Assembly: GCF_014489535.1 (NCBI RefSeq)
Contig: NZ_CP060783.1
Span: 2,480,001 to 2,544,000, forward strand
Source of the DNA: Diaphorobacter aerolatus
GTDB taxonomy: Bacteria > Pseudomonadota > Gammaproteobacteria > Burkholderiales > Burkholderiaceae_C
Direction of reading: 5' to 3'
DNA: 64,000 nt
Below are positions 42,683 through 52,437 of the stretch, one piece after another; within the stretch, counting starts at the first letter, position 1; each line of letters opens with the position of its first letter. A program made the translations under genes and the position numbers. The notes beneath the pieces were generated by a model, which was not told the origin of the DNA, searched no databases, and saw only the letters and a list, made by a program, of their open reading frames with translations.

Positions 42683-43114
42683 GACTAGGAATGAACGGGC
42701 CTGATGATCCTGCGGATCACGGCCCGGGAGGGGCTGATTTTGCACGTTCGGCAATCTTCGCGCAGCAAGCACCCCAAATCGGCATGGGCTCAGGCCCCAT
42801 CCAACCCCGGCGCCCATCATTCCACAAAAGCGCAACGCGTCAGCGGGCCGTCCCTGCGCCGTGGTGTCGGACAACTGCCCGTGCGGCTTTCGCGGCCCTT
42901 CGGGGAAACACGCCGCCGCAACCTGCCAGCACCTTGGAAAAAACATCACAAACCCGCTAGCAGGCCCTGATTGCAAGCAGCTTACGCCATAAATTCGATA
43001 GCAAATCAGCAGTTACCCCTCGACACCCCGTTGCCTTTTTGCACAATGCCTGCACGAGACCCGCCGCCTCTTGCGGCCAAGGCATCCGGCATCCATCGAT
43101 CGATCCATCCATCC
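42683..43114. other. divergent intergenic region mlaE / GMC gene
   Basis: 432 bases without a supported gene. It must hold the promoters of the minus-strand lipid transporter and of the plus-strand oxidoreductase, but I find no clear -35/-10 pair. Short open frames on both strands look like chance. Confidence 0.5.
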
Positions 43115-44799
43115 ATGAGCGACAACACAGAATTCGACTACATCATCATCGGCGGCGGCACCGCGGGTGCGCTGCTCTGCAACCGGCTGAGCGCCGACAA
43201 ACAGAACAGCGTGCTGCTCGTCGAAGCGGGGCGGCGTGATGACTACCACTGGATCCACATTCCCGTCGGCTATCTCTACTGCATCGGCAACCCGCGCACC
43301 GACTGGCTCTACAACACCGAACCCGATCCCGGCCTGAACGGGCGCACCCTGCGCTATCCGCGCGGCAAGACGCTCGGCGGTTGCTCAAGCATCAACGGCA
43401 TGATCTACATGCGCGGTCAGGCGCGCGACTACGAACAGTGGGCGCAGATCACCGGCGACGATGAATGGCGCTGGGACAAGGTGCTCGCGGCCTTTCGCCG
43501 CCACGAAGACCACTGGCGCCTCGACGATCCCGCCAAGGCCAGCGATGCGTTCAAGCAATTGCACGGCAGCAAGAGTACCGGTGGATCTGGCGAGTGGCGC
43601 GTGGAAAAGCAGCGCCTGCGCTGGGACATCCTCGACGCATTTGCTGAGGCAGCCACGCAGGCCGGTGTGCCGGCAACCGACGACTTCAACCGCGGCACGA
43701 ACGAGGGCGTGGGCTATTTCGAAGTCAATCAGAAAGGCGGCTGGCGCTGGAACACCGCCAAGGCTTTCTTGCGCCCCACCTGCTATGGCCGCCCGAACTT
43801 CGAGATGTGGACCAATGCCCAGGCGTCCAGGTTGATCGTCGAGACCCAGCCCGACGGCACGCAGCGCTGCACCGGCGTGGAGGTCTGGACCGGCCAGGAA
43901 ATGATCACCATGAAGGCGCACAAGGAAGTGATCCTGAGCGCAGGCGCGGTGAATTCGCCGCAATTGCTGCAACTCTCGGGCATCGGCCCGGCGGCCTTGC
44001 TTCAAAAACACGGCATCGACGTCGTGCGCGACCTGCCCGGCGTCGGCGCGAATTTGCAGGACCACCTGCAGATTCGCGCGGTCTACAAGGTCAGGAACGT
44101 GCCCACGCTCAACGTGCTGGCCAGCAACATGCTGGGCAAGGCGAAGATCGGCCTGGAATACGCGCTCAGGCGCAGCGGCCCGATGAGCATGGCGCCCTCG
44201 CAGCTCGGAGCCTTCACGCGCAGCAGCCCCGAGATGGAGCATCCCAACATCGAATATCACGTGCAGCCGCTGTCGCTCGACGCCTTTGGCGAGCCGCTGC
44301 ACCACTTTCCGGCGTTCACCGCCAGCGTCTGCAACCTGAACCCGACCAGCCGCGGGTCGGTGACCATCAAAAGTGCCGACTTCAGAAAGGCCCGGCCATC
44401 GCACCCAATTACCTGTCCACGGATGAAGACCGCAAGGTCGCCGCAGACAGCCTGCGCGTGACGCGCAACATCTGCGCGCAGCCGGCGCTCGCCAAATACG
44501 CGCCCGAGGAATGGAAGCCGGGCCCGCAATACCAGAGTGACGAAGACCTGGCACGACTCGCGGGCGACATCGCCACCACCATCTTCCACCCCGTCGGCAC
44601 CACACGCATGGGCCGCGCCGACGACCCCATGGCGGTGCTCGACTCACAGCTGCGCGTGCGCGGCATCGCCGGCCTGCGCGTGGTGGACGCGGGGGCGATG
44701 CCGACCATCACCAGCGGCAACACCAACTCGCCCACCCTGATGATGGCCGAGATGGCGTCACAGTGGATTCGCGGCAAGCGCAGCGCGGTTGAAGCCTAG
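43115..44799 (+). CDS. GMC-family oxidoreductase (choline or alcohol dehydrogenase like; one base short)
   Basis: About 561 residues when joined. FAD site YIIIGGGTAGALLCNRLSAD, GMC signature 1 GKTLGGCSSINGMIYMRG, signature 2 GAVNSPQLLQLSGIGP, and C-terminal FHPVGTTRMG and GNTNSPTLMMAEMAS with the catalytic His. The frames join at the run 44391-44393 by one C, giving FRKAPAIAPNYLSTDE. Size fits BetA/AlkJ-type dehydrogenases; the substrate is not evident. The stop TAG is inside a 19-base inverted repeat. Confidence 0.92.
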
Positions 44800-44886
44800 G
44801 GCCTGTTCACCCAACGCCGCAGACCGCCCAAGACTGCGCAACCCTTCGGGCCTGCGCGACCCCGTGGGTTGGGTGAACAGGCCCTA
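44797..44886. repeat. 19-base perfect inverted repeat holding both convergent stop codons
   Basis: Left arm at 44797-44815 begins TAGGGCCTGTTCACCCAAC, and the right arm at 44868-44886 is its exact complement; the loop is 52 bases. The left arm contains the TAG stop of the GMC gene and the right arm contains the TAG stop of the convergent secreted protein gene. No T run follows, so it is an imperfect terminator. Each arm carries the GGGCCTGTTCAC motif seen elsewhere. Confidence 0.85.
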
Positions 44887-46432
44887 TGGCGTGCTCTTGA
44901 GTCCCACCGTGACCCCGAGCGAATCGGTGATCCGCTGTACCGTGATGCGATTGGGGATTGAAGATCCATCGATCTTCCCTTGCGGCGTGATCAGCATGCT
45001 GTAGCCGTTGGTCACGCCAGCGCCGTAGGGCGGTGTGAAGCGGTAGTCGGCCATATACACCGTGCCGCGTCCGGCGACCGAGAACTGCTCCGTGCACCGG
45101 ACGCTGCCATGCGGAGTGGTTTCAAACCGGCAATCCATATTTCCGCCCACTGCCGACGCGCCGTTGATCCGCGTGAGATTCCATTTCGACGGCACCGGAG
45201 CGCCCGAGGTCGTGTTCAGCAGCACCGACCAGGTTCCGAGCAGGGACACTGGAGACGTGGCACCGGGGCCAATATGCAGCTTCTGCATATCCACCCATTG
45301 CTCGCCGGGCAGCCGGATCTGGCCCTTCGTGGTGGAGGTGAAGCGCATCTCCGCAGTACCGTCGCTGCCGGTATAACTGCCCACCAGCGCATTGCTGCCG
45401 AAATACCGTCCGCCGCGCACCTTGTTCAAGGCAACGCTGCTTTCCCCATTGGCGATGTGGCCGGAGCCGATATGGAAGGTCGCGTTGCCATCGGCCTGAT
45501 ATCCGTAGAGCTGCAGCACCAGCGTGTCCAGCTGTGTCTCGATCGTCATGCCGCGCCCGGGAGCACCGGTGTTCTCCGCATTGATGATCCACATGCCTGC
45601 CTCGGGCCGGAAGAAGCCGATCTCGATCTCGCTGCTCCTTGGTGTGTCCTCGATCGCGGTGAGGGGTGACTTGAACAAGGTTCTCATGCGCGTTGCGATC
45701 AGTCGATTTTTTGTGCCGGTCGATGTGGATTTGACGATCGTGCCGTCCCAACGCACACCGGTGCGCCGCATTTCAATGACTGCATTCGCGCCGTTCACCC
45801 CGTTCGCACTCTCCCAGATCACCAAACAGCTCGCCAAACCGTTGTCCACGGAACAGCCTTCGAGGCTTGAAGATGTGAACATATAGCCGGTCTCGTCCTG
45901 CCCGTGACCAAAACGTTCGAACTCACAGGCTGATTGGTGCCATCCAGCTCGGTGACAAACCAGTCCTCATACGCATCTGCACGCGTGAAACGGCCCGCGG
46001 GGATACCGTCAAACGTGAAATGGGAGATCGGCACTGCGCCCTCGTTGGGAAACTGAATGACGCCGGTAGTGGCACTGGTGAACCGAATCCTGACTTCGCC
46101 GGCAGAGCCTTCGAGCGCCGCGCTTCGCGCCGGGCCTCCGAGTGAACGACCGCCGCGATACGAGAACAACTGGCCCGTGAAGTCGTTGCCCGACATATTG
46201 CCGGCCGTCAAATGAAACGTGGCGTCACCCGACGCCTTGTAGTTGTATACCGTCATGACCAGCACGCCTTCGCGCACTTCAATGCCCATGCCGCGCCCGG
46301 CCTGCCCGTTCACCTCGGATGTCACCACCCAATTGCCCGGAACCACCGCAAAACTCGACGCCGCCCACGCCGCGCCGCCGCCGCAAAGATCAGGAACGCC
46401 GCGCAGACAAAGGATTGGATTGAACGCTTCAT
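44884..46432 (-). CDS. secreted two-domain protein of unknown family (GRG domain; two bases short)
   Basis: About 516 residues when three frames are joined. Signal peptide from the ATG at 46432: MKRSIQSFVCAAFLIFAAAA. Domain 1 (about residues 30-145) and domain 2 (about 275-390) are related. Each runs W-x(4)-E-x-x-G-x-x-GRG-M-x-I-E, then Y-x-Y/A-x-x-G-x-ATFH, then RGGR-x-x-G, then RFTS-x-T-x-G-x-I. Missing bases are one G at the plus-strand C run 45901-45903 and one base near 46372-46374 in a GCC-rich stretch. A Cys-containing beta region follows each domain. I cannot name the family. A paralog lies at 52438-53285. Confidence 0.7.
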
Positions 46433-46673
46433 GATGGATGACTCCAGAGTAGAAATCTGAGGCCATCGTAGTCAGCACCACGTGAGCTGAAAATACGCCA
46501 AAGGTGCATGGCGTGCAGCGCCCGAACGGTATGCCATATGGTCTATGTAGGGTCTATGGATACCCGGCCAGCGAACACGATCGCACTACGCCTATCCCTA
46601 TTTAGGGGCGAAAATCACGCAAATCCTGCCGTTTGGCCCCGGATTGCACCAAATAGGGTGGGGAAATCACCAA

Positions 46674-46690
46674 TGCACTATCCATGTGCA
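46674..46690. promoter_or_regulatory. NtrC-like palindrome
   Basis: TGCACTATCCATGTGCA, matching the TGCAC-N7-GTGCA outer pattern of NtrC sites. A second, weaker match, TGCACCAAATAGGGTGG, lies 13 bases upstream. No nitrogen gene follows within 300 bases, so the function is open. Confidence 0.4.
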
Positions 46691-46812
46691 ACGATTAAAG
46701 TCCCCTACTCGAAAGCGCGCCTCGGCTCGCCACGAGGGGACCGAGGAGACGCCACAACTCAAACAACATACTGAACATATTCCGAGCATCCCCATAGATG
46801 CCAGTTCATACC

Positions 46813-46839
46813 AAGCGCCGCTAGTCGGCGCTTTTTTTT
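46813..46839 (+). terminator. orphan terminator
   Basis: Arms AAGCGCCG and CGGCGCTT with loop CTAGT, followed by eight T. No plus-strand coding gene ends just upstream. Confidence 0.88.
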
Positions 46840-47020
46840 GCCCCAACTCCCAGCACGAACAACGCGAAACGCCGAACACACCTCCCCGCATCCCACTGGC
46901 TCGCGGTGGTTCTCCGAACGGTGCGCGCAAGCGCAAAGTGAGTTCCGCCGCGTGACTTCAAAGCGCGTTTGGGGTTAGCTTTTGCGCGCCCCGCGCATCT
47001 CGATGCGACAATCCCCCACC

Positions 47021-47778
47021 ATGGAATGGATCATCATCTCCCTCGCCTCGATGCTCGGTGGCTTCGTCGACGCCATCGTCGGCGGTGGCGGCCTGATCCT
47101 CGTACCCGCGCTGTTCGCCACCTTCCCCAACGCCCGCCCGCTACCTTGCTCGGCACCAACAAGAGCGGCTCGATCTGGGGAACCGCCATCTCCACCTGGC
47201 AATACAGCCGCAAGGTGCAGATCCGCTGGAAAGCCATGCTGCCCGCCGCGATTGCCGCGCTGATCGGCTCGTTTCTCGGGGCCTGGGCGGTCACGCTGAT
47301 CTCCGGGGACTTCCTGCGCAAGCTGCTGCCTTTCATCCTGATCGGCCTGCTGCTGTACACCCTCGCAAAAAAGGACCTGGGTCGCCACCACACGCCGCGC
47401 TATGACGACAACCGCGAGGTCGTGATGGCCTGCCTGATCGGGCTGAGCATTGGCGCGTACGACGGCTTTTTCGGCCCGGGCGCCGGCAGCTTCTTCATCT
47501 TCCTGTTCGTGCGGCTGCTCGGCTATGACTTTCTGAACGCATCGGCCTCGGCCAAGCTCATGAATCTGGCGAGCAATGCGTCCGCGCTGGTGCTTTTTGC
47601 GATCAAGGGACATATCTGGTGGCACTACGCGCTGGTGCTGGCGATCTGCAACGTGATCGGCAGCCTCGCGGGCACGCACCTGGCGCTCAAGCATGGCGCA
47701 GGCTTTGTGCGCGGAATCTTCATTCTGGTGGTCGGCGCGCTGATTCTGAAGACCGGCTACGACGCGTTTTTGCGCTAG
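47021..47778 (+). CDS. TauE/SafE (TSUP) family permease (one base short)
   Basis: About 252 residues when joined. First frame MEWIIISLASMLGGFVDAIV GGGGLI; second frame LLGTNKSGSIWGTAISTWQY onward. Adding one C at the run 47133-47135 gives ATFPNAPPATLLGTNK, the family sequence. The two repeats of the TSUP fold each show the glycine motif: DAIVGGGGLILVPAL and GAYDGFFGPGAGSFFIFLFV. About eight transmembrane segments. Members export or import sulfite, sulfonates or other C-S anions; the substrate here is unknown. Confidence 0.92.
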
Positions 47779-47795
47779 GCGACTCCGTGGTTTGT

Positions 47796-47808
47796 GTGAA
47801 CAGGCCCC
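47796..47808 (-). repeat. GTGAACAGGCCCC element, copy after the TSUP gene
   Basis: Reverse complement of the GGGCCTGTTCAC motif, 18 bases past the TSUP stop. A related palindrome TAGGGCC-A-GGCCCTA lies after the arginase gene at 48805-48819. Confidence 0.55.
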
Positions 47809-47885
47809 AAGAATCCTCGGAAACCGCAATGCCACACACATGGCTTACAGTCAGCGGACTCGACGATTCACAACGGAGTCAGCAG

Positions 47886-48803
47886 ATGCGAGCCATCACA
47901 TTGATCGGCGCGCCCACCGATGTGGGTGCCAGCGTTCTGGGTGCCAGCATGGGACCCGAGGCCATGCGGATTGCGGGCATTGCGCAGGCTTTGCGCGCGC
48001 GCGATCTCAAGGTGCTTGATATTGGCAATCTGGTCGGCCCGGGCAACCCGCAGTCGCCCGCCCATGGCGGTTTTCGCCACCTCGACGAGGTGGTTGCCTG
48101 GAACCGGACGCTGTATGCCGCCACGCTCGACACGCTTGCCGCGGGCCGCCTGCCGCTGATGATGGGCGGCGACCATTGCCTTGCCATCGGTTCGATCAGC
48201 GCCGTCGCCCAGCATTGCCGCTCACGCCAAAAGCGCCTCAAGGTGCTTTGGTTCGATGCGCACGCCGATTCGAATACGCCCCAGACCAGCCCCAGCGGCA
48301 ATCTGCATGGCATGCCGGTGGCGTGCCTGCTCGGCCACGGGCCGTCCGCGCTGACGCAACTGACGGACACTTTTCCCGTCCTGCGCGCCGCTCAGATCGC
48401 CATGATCGGCATCCGCAGCGTGGACGCGAGCGAAAAACACTTTGTGAACGAGCACCACATCGACGTCTACGACATGCGCACCATCGACGAGATGGGCATG
48501 CGCGCCGTCATGCAATCGGTGCTCTCGGACGTGGACGAGAACACCCACCTGCACCTGAGCTTCGACATGGATTTTCTCGATCCCGGCGTTGCGCCCGGCG
48601 TGGGCACGCCCGTGCGCGGCGGTCCGACCTACCGCGAAACACAGCTGTGCATGGAGATGCTGGCGGACTCGGGCGCGCTCGCGTCGGTCGATCTGGTGGA
48701 GCTCAACCCGGCGCTGGACATCCGCAATCAGACGGCTGAACTCGCCGTGGAGTTGCTCGAAAGCCTGTTCGGGAAGTCAACGCTGATGCGCGAGCCGCGT
48801 TAA
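47886..48803 (+). CDS. arginase family enzyme
   Basis: 305 residues from MRAITLIGAPTDVGASVLGA, with GGAG nine bases before; a longer open frame upstream is less likely. Mn-binding motifs are complete: LMMGGDHCLAIGS, WFDAHADSNTP and SFDMDFLDPGVAPGVGTPV. The sequence PQTSPSGNLHGMP is the substrate-guanidinium loop, and VDLVELNPALDIRNQTAELA the end of the fold. It most resembles true arginases (ornithine and urea from arginine). A polar amino acid ABC transporter follows, fitting uptake and breakdown of arginine. Confidence 0.93.
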   Translation: MRAITLIGAPTDVGASVLGASMGPEAMRIAGIAQALRARDLKVLDIGNLVGPGNPQSPAHGGFRHLDEVVAWNRTLYAATLDTLAAGRLPLMMGGDHCLAIGSISAVAQHCRSRQKRLKVLWFDAHADSNTPQTSPSGNLHGMPVACLLGHGPSALTQLTDTFPVLRAAQIAMIGIRSVDASEKHFVNEHHIDVYDMRTIDEMGMRAVMQSVLSDVDENTHLHLSFDMDFLDPGVAPGVGTPVRGGPTYRETQLCMEMLADSGALASVDLVELNPALDIRNQTAELAVELLESLFGKSTLMREPR

Positions 48804-48804
48804 T

Positions 48805-48819
48805 TAGGGCCAGGCCCTA
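48805..48819. repeat. short palindrome after arginase
   Basis: TAGGGCC-A-GGCCCTA. It shares the GGGCC core of the recurrent GGGCCTGTTCAC element but lacks the TGTTCAC part, so it may be unrelated. Confidence 0.4.
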
Positions 48820-49017
48820 GGACGCCTCGCGCGCCGTGGAGCCCTTGGGGTTAATCCCCTCAGAATCGGGCAACCATCGGCAACCCCGTTTTTTTATAAT
48901 GTGGCTGCTCCATGACACCACCCGCTACGAGCGGGGGTTCAGACCGGTTCCGGCTTGTGATCTGCAATGCCGGATTTTTTGTACCTGATGCGATGATCCG
49001 CAGGAACGAGAACACAC

Positions 49018-49785
49018 ATGAAAAAGAAGTTTTTTGCAACCGTCGCCGCTGCCGTGGCACTGTGCGCTGCCGTTTCGGTGCAGGCCCGTCCGCTGGATGC
49101 AATCCAGAAGGCCGGCAGCATCAACATGGCCTCGGAAGGCCAGTACGCGCCGTTCAACTTCTTCAAGGGCAAGCAGCTCACGGGCTATGAAATCGACGTG
49201 GCCGAGGCCGTCGCCAAGAAGATGGGCCTCAAGCACGAGTGGAAGACCGTGGGCTTCGACGCACTGCTCACCGGCCTCGCGCAGGATCGCTGGGATCTGG
49301 TCATCGCCTCGCACGGCATCACCGAAGAGCGCGCCAAGGCCGTGACCTTCACCCTGCCCCATTACTGCTCGGGCGGCATCATCGTGTCGCTGAATCCCGC
49401 GATCAAGTCCGCTGGCGATCTGGCGGGCAAGGTGGTGGCGGTGCAGACCGGCACGAGCTACCTCGAACACGTCAAGCACGTGCCGGGCGTGAAGGAAGTG
49501 AAGAACTTCCCGACCGACGAGGCCGCACGCAGCGCCCTGGCTTCCAAGCGCGTGGACGCCTGGGTGACCGACCGCTTCGTCGCCAAGGAAATGCTGGCCA
49601 AGGCACCCAAGGCCGGTTTCAAGACGGGCGACATGCTGTTCATCGAGCAGATCGCCGCCGCCGTCTCCAAGGGCAACACGCCGCTGGCCGACGCCTACAA
49701 CACGGCGCTGAAGGCACTGATTGCAGACGGCACCATCAAGGCCATCTCGCAGAAGTACTTTCAGGAAGACGTGACCTGCAAGTAA
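49018..49785 (+). CDS. ABC transporter substrate-binding protein for polar amino acids
   Basis: 255 residues. Signal peptide MKKKFFATVAAAVALCAAVSVQA. The binding-protein family 3 fold is seen in SEGQYAPFNFFKGKQLTGYE, the lysine/arginine/ornithine-type entry, then VGFDALLTGLAQDRWDLVIA and VKTGTSY-like QTGTSYLEHVKHV. It captures an amino acid in the periplasm. It is first of a three-gene set and follows arginase, so a basic amino acid is a reasonable guess. Confidence 0.92.
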   Translation: MKKKFFATVAAAVALCAAVSVQARPLDAIQKAGSINMASEGQYAPFNFFKGKQLTGYEIDVAEAVAKKMGLKHEWKTVGFDALLTGLAQDRWDLVIASHGITEERAKAVTFTLPHYCSGGIIVSLNPAIKSAGDLAGKVVAVQTGTSYLEHVKHVPGVKEVKNFPTDEAARSALASKRVDAWVTDRFVAKEMLAKAPKAGFKTGDMLFIEQIAAAVSKGNTPLADAYNTALKALIADGTIKAISQKYFQEDVTCK

Positions 49786-49863
49786 GAAGCAAGCGCGCAC
49801 GCTTTCATCGCTTTCTCTCCAATGAATGACGCCGGGCCCTGATGCCCGGCGAAGTACCTCCTC

Positions 49864-50646
49864 ATGCTTTTAGCCCTCTGGCCCGCACACTGGAGCCGCA
49901 ACCAACGCAGCAATGCGACACTGGTTGCGGCTTTGCTGTTGATGGTGCTGGTCCTTGCACTGCTGGGCCAGCTTCTTTCGTTCTTTCCCGAACCCATCGG
50001 CTCCAACGCCGATCTGTTCAAGGAGGGCGCGCTCACCACCCTGTACCTGACGCTCGTGAGCGGCGTCGTCGGCCTGATTCTGGGCACCAGCGCGGCGCTC
50101 GCGCGCACCTCGCGCCATGTCTGGCTGCGCTGGATTGCGGGCATCTACATCTGGGCGATTCGCGGCACGCCGCTGCTCGTGCAGATCCTGTTCGTCTACT
50201 TCGCCCTGCCGGTTCTGGTGCCGGGCCTGAATCTGCCGGACTTTGCCGCCGCCGTGGTCGCGCTGGGGCTGAACGTCGGCGCCTACAACTCCGAGGCGAT
50301 TCGCGCGGGGCTGCTCGCCGTGCCGCGTGGCCAGACCGAAGCCGCGCGCGCACTCGGCCTTCCCAAGAGCCGGGTGTTTTTCGACGTGGTGTTTCCGCAG
50401 GCCTTCAAGATTTCGCTGCCGCCTCTGGTGAGCAACTTCGTCGCCTTGCTCAAGGACTCGTCGCTCGCCTACGCCATCGGTGTGGTCGAACTCACCAACG
50501 TCGGCAACCGCATTCAGTCCGCCACGTTTCAGCCGGTGGAAACGCTGGTGACCGTGGCCATCACCTACCTGATTCTCACGACACTGGTGACCCAGGTGGC
50601 CGCCGCCATCGAGTACCGTTTCGATGTGGAGGGCCGCGTCAAATGA
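49864..50646 (+). CDS. ABC transporter permease for polar amino acids
   Basis: 260 residues with about five transmembrane segments. The HisM/GlnP family EAA loop is clear in [28 protein letters not shown]. Another family mark is [20 protein letters not shown]. It starts 78 bases after the binding-protein gene and its stop overlaps the start of the ATPase gene (ATGA). Confidence 0.94.
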   Translation: MLLALWPAHWSRNQRSNATLVAALLLMVLVLALLGQLLSFFPEPIGSNADLFKEGALTTLYLTLVSGVVGLILGTSAALARTSRHVWLRWIAGIYIWAIRGTPLLVQILFVYFALPVLVPGLNLPDFAAAVVALGLNVGAYNSEAIRAGLLAVPRGQTEAARALGLPKSRVFFDVVFPQAFKISLPPLVSNFVALLKDSSLAYAIGVVELTNVGNRIQSATFQPVETLVTVAITYLILTTLVTQVAAAIEYRFDVEGRVK

Positions 50647-51404
50647 GCGAGCTGAACAAAACTCCGGAGCAGTGCTACATCGTTGCCGACAGGGTCTGCA
50701 AATCGTTCGGCACGCATCAGGTGCTCAAGGAGGTCTCGACCTCGTTCAACACCGGCGAAGTCACCGTGATCATCGGCGCTTCGGGCTCGGGCAAGAGCAC
50801 GCTGCTGCGCGCCATCAATCGGCTGGAACCGCATGACAGCGGCACCATCACCATCGGCGGCGTGCCGGTGACCGACAACGAGGCCACGCTGCAAAAGCAG
50901 CGCTGCGAGGTCGGCATGGTGTTCCAGCAGTTCAACCTGTTCGGCAACATGACGGTGTTGGACAACGTCAGCCTCGCGCCGCGCCGCATTCGCGGTCTCT
51001 CGCGCGAGCAGGCCAACGCCAGGGCGATGCTGCTGCTCACGCGCGTGGGGCTGCAGGACCATGCGCACAAGTACCCGTGGCAGCTTTCGGGCGGGCAGCA
51101 GCAACGTGTGGCGATTGCGCGCGCGCTCGCGATGGAGCCCAAGGTGATGCTGTTCGACGAACCCACGTCGGCGCTCGATCCCGAAATGGTTCAGGAAGTG
51201 CTCGACGTGATGCGCGAACTGGCCAACGGCGGCATGACGATGATCATCGTGACCCACGAAATGGGCTTCGCGCGCGAGGTCGCGGATCGCGTGATGTTCT
51301 TCGACCAGGGACGCATCGCTGCCGAAGCGCCACCGGCTGAATTTTTTGGCAATCCCGCCAATGAACGCATTCGCGCCTTCATCGGGCGCATGTCGAGCCA
51401 CTGA
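50643..51404 (+). CDS. ABC transporter ATPase for polar amino acids
   Basis: 253 residues from the ATG at 50643; the longer frame that runs through the permease is chance. Walker [21 protein letters not shown], signature [20 protein letters not shown], Walker [18 protein letters not shown] and the switch [13 protein letters not shown]. This is a GlnQ/HisP-type ATPase. Completes the transporter. Confidence 0.94.
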   Translation: MSELNKTPEQCYIVADRVCKSFGTHQVLKEVSTSFNTGEVTVIIGASGSGKSTLLRAINRLEPHDSGTITIGGVPVTDNEATLQKQRCEVGMVFQQFNLFGNMTVLDNVSLAPRRIRGLSREQANARAMLLLTRVGLQDHAHKYPWQLSGGQQQRVAIARALAMEPKVMLFDEPTSALDPEMVQEVLDVMRELANGGMTMIIVTHEMGFAREVADRVMFFDQGRIAAEAPPAEFFGNPANERIRAFIGRMSSH

Positions 51405-51531
51405 CGGCCCCGAGGTGGCAGCGCAGCGGGGCTGGCGACGATGATTGCTGGCGGCGGCCGTGGCGATTTTGAACGCTGCGGCAGCCTGCCACACCTACGT
51501 GTTTCTTCGAGATTTCCGATTTCCTGTCGAT

Positions 51532-52431
51532 ATGCGCTCCGAACGCCGTGGCCTTGTGGCCCTCTTGATCGTCACCATCGTCTGGGGAACCACCTTTCCC
51601 GCGATGAAACTCCTGTCCCAGCATCTCGACGCCTTACAGATCATCTGGGCGCGTTTTGCCATCGCGCTGCTGGTGCTGCTGCCCCTGTGGCGCGGCATGC
51701 GTGGCAGCGAATGCCGCTGGGGGCTGGCGCTCGGCATGCTGCTGTTCATCGCGTTCTGGCTGCAGATTGAGGGGCTGGCGCGCACCACGAGCAATCGCAA
51801 CGCGTTCGTCACGGGGCTCAACGTGCTGGTCGTGCCGATACTCGCGATGCTGGTGCTGGGCAGGCGCTACGGGCTCGCGCTCTGGGCCGCCTGCGGCATG
51901 GCGCTGCTCGGAATGACGCTGATGTTCCACGAGAACGAGCCGTGGAATCTGGGCGACACGCTCACCCTCGCCAGCACCTTTTTCTATGCGGTCTACATCC
52001 TCGCGCTAGAGGAATGCGCGCGTCGCACCGCTGGGCAACCACTGCGCGCCACCCGCATGGCCGCCGCGCAGGCCACGGTGATGTTCGTTGCGGCTAGCGT
52101 GCTCGTGGTGATTCGCCATGGCGATATGCAAGGTGCGCTGGGGCCGCTGCTGGACATTCCACCCGCCTCCTGGATCGCGCTGGTCTACCTCGGCGTCTTT
52201 GCCAGCGTCCTGGTCGTGACCTTGCAGGCCTGGGGCCAGCAGCGCGTCGATGCCATGCGAAGCGCGATCATCTATGGCCTCGAACCGGTGTTTGCGGCGA
52301 CGATGGGCTGGTTCCTGATCGGTGAAAGCCTGGGAATCACCGGACTGTTCGGAGCCGCGCTGATCGTCGGTGCGTTGATCGTGAGTCAGTTGCAGCCGCC
52401 GAAGGCCGTGCCGCAATGCGGGCAGTCGTAG
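51532..52431 (+). CDS. DMT (EamA) family transporter
   Basis: 299 residues from the ATG at 51532. Two EamA repeats of five helices each: the first begins ALLIVTIVWGTTFPAMKLLS, and the second follows NLGDTLTLASTFFYAVYILA. Closing motif AIIYGLEPVFAATMGWFLIG ESLGITGLFGAALIVGALI is typical of the DMT exporters. The substrate is unknown. It stops 6 bases from the end of the convergent paralog of the secreted-protein family. Confidence 0.92.
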   Translation: MRSERRGLVALLIVTIVWGTTFPAMKLLSQHLDALQIIWARFAIALLVLLPLWRGMRGSECRWGLALGMLLFIAFWLQIEGLARTTSNRNAFVTGLNVLVVPILAMLVLGRRYGLALWAACGMALLGMTLMFHENEPWNLGDTLTLASTFFYAVYILALEECARRTAGQPLRATRMAAAQATVMFVAASVLVVIRHGDMQGALGPLLDIPPASWIALVYLGVFASVLVVTLQAWGQQRVDAMRSAIIYGLEPVFAATMGWFLIGESLGITGLFGAALIVGALIVSQLQPPKAVPQCGQS

Positions 52432-52437
52432 CGCATC

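Larger units (their letters stand above)
46433..47020. other. 588-base region without a gene: NtrC-like palindromes and an orphan terminator
   Basis: It contains TGCAC-N7-GTGCA at 46674-46690, a related TGCACC-N5-GGGTGG at 46645-46661, GTCCCCT/AGGGGAC and CCTCGG/CCGAGG stems around 46700-46746, and a strong terminator at 46813-46839 that no protein gene uses. I see no open frame with a convincing ribosome site. A small RNA is possible. Confidence 0.5.

Noticed and set aside
46508..46774. 88-residue plus-strand open frame in the gene-free stretch
   Set aside because: No ribosome site, odd composition, and it spans the NtrC-like palindromes and stem regions.
46780..46812. Possible tRNA 3' end (CCA before the terminator at 46813)
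   Set aside because: No T-arm consensus (GTTCRANNC), no matching acceptor strand or anticodon stem could be drawn.
49842..50642. 520-residue fused permease-ATPase frame
   Set aside because: The first part is out of frame with the permease, which has its own good frame; the ATPase has its own ATG overlapping the permease stop.
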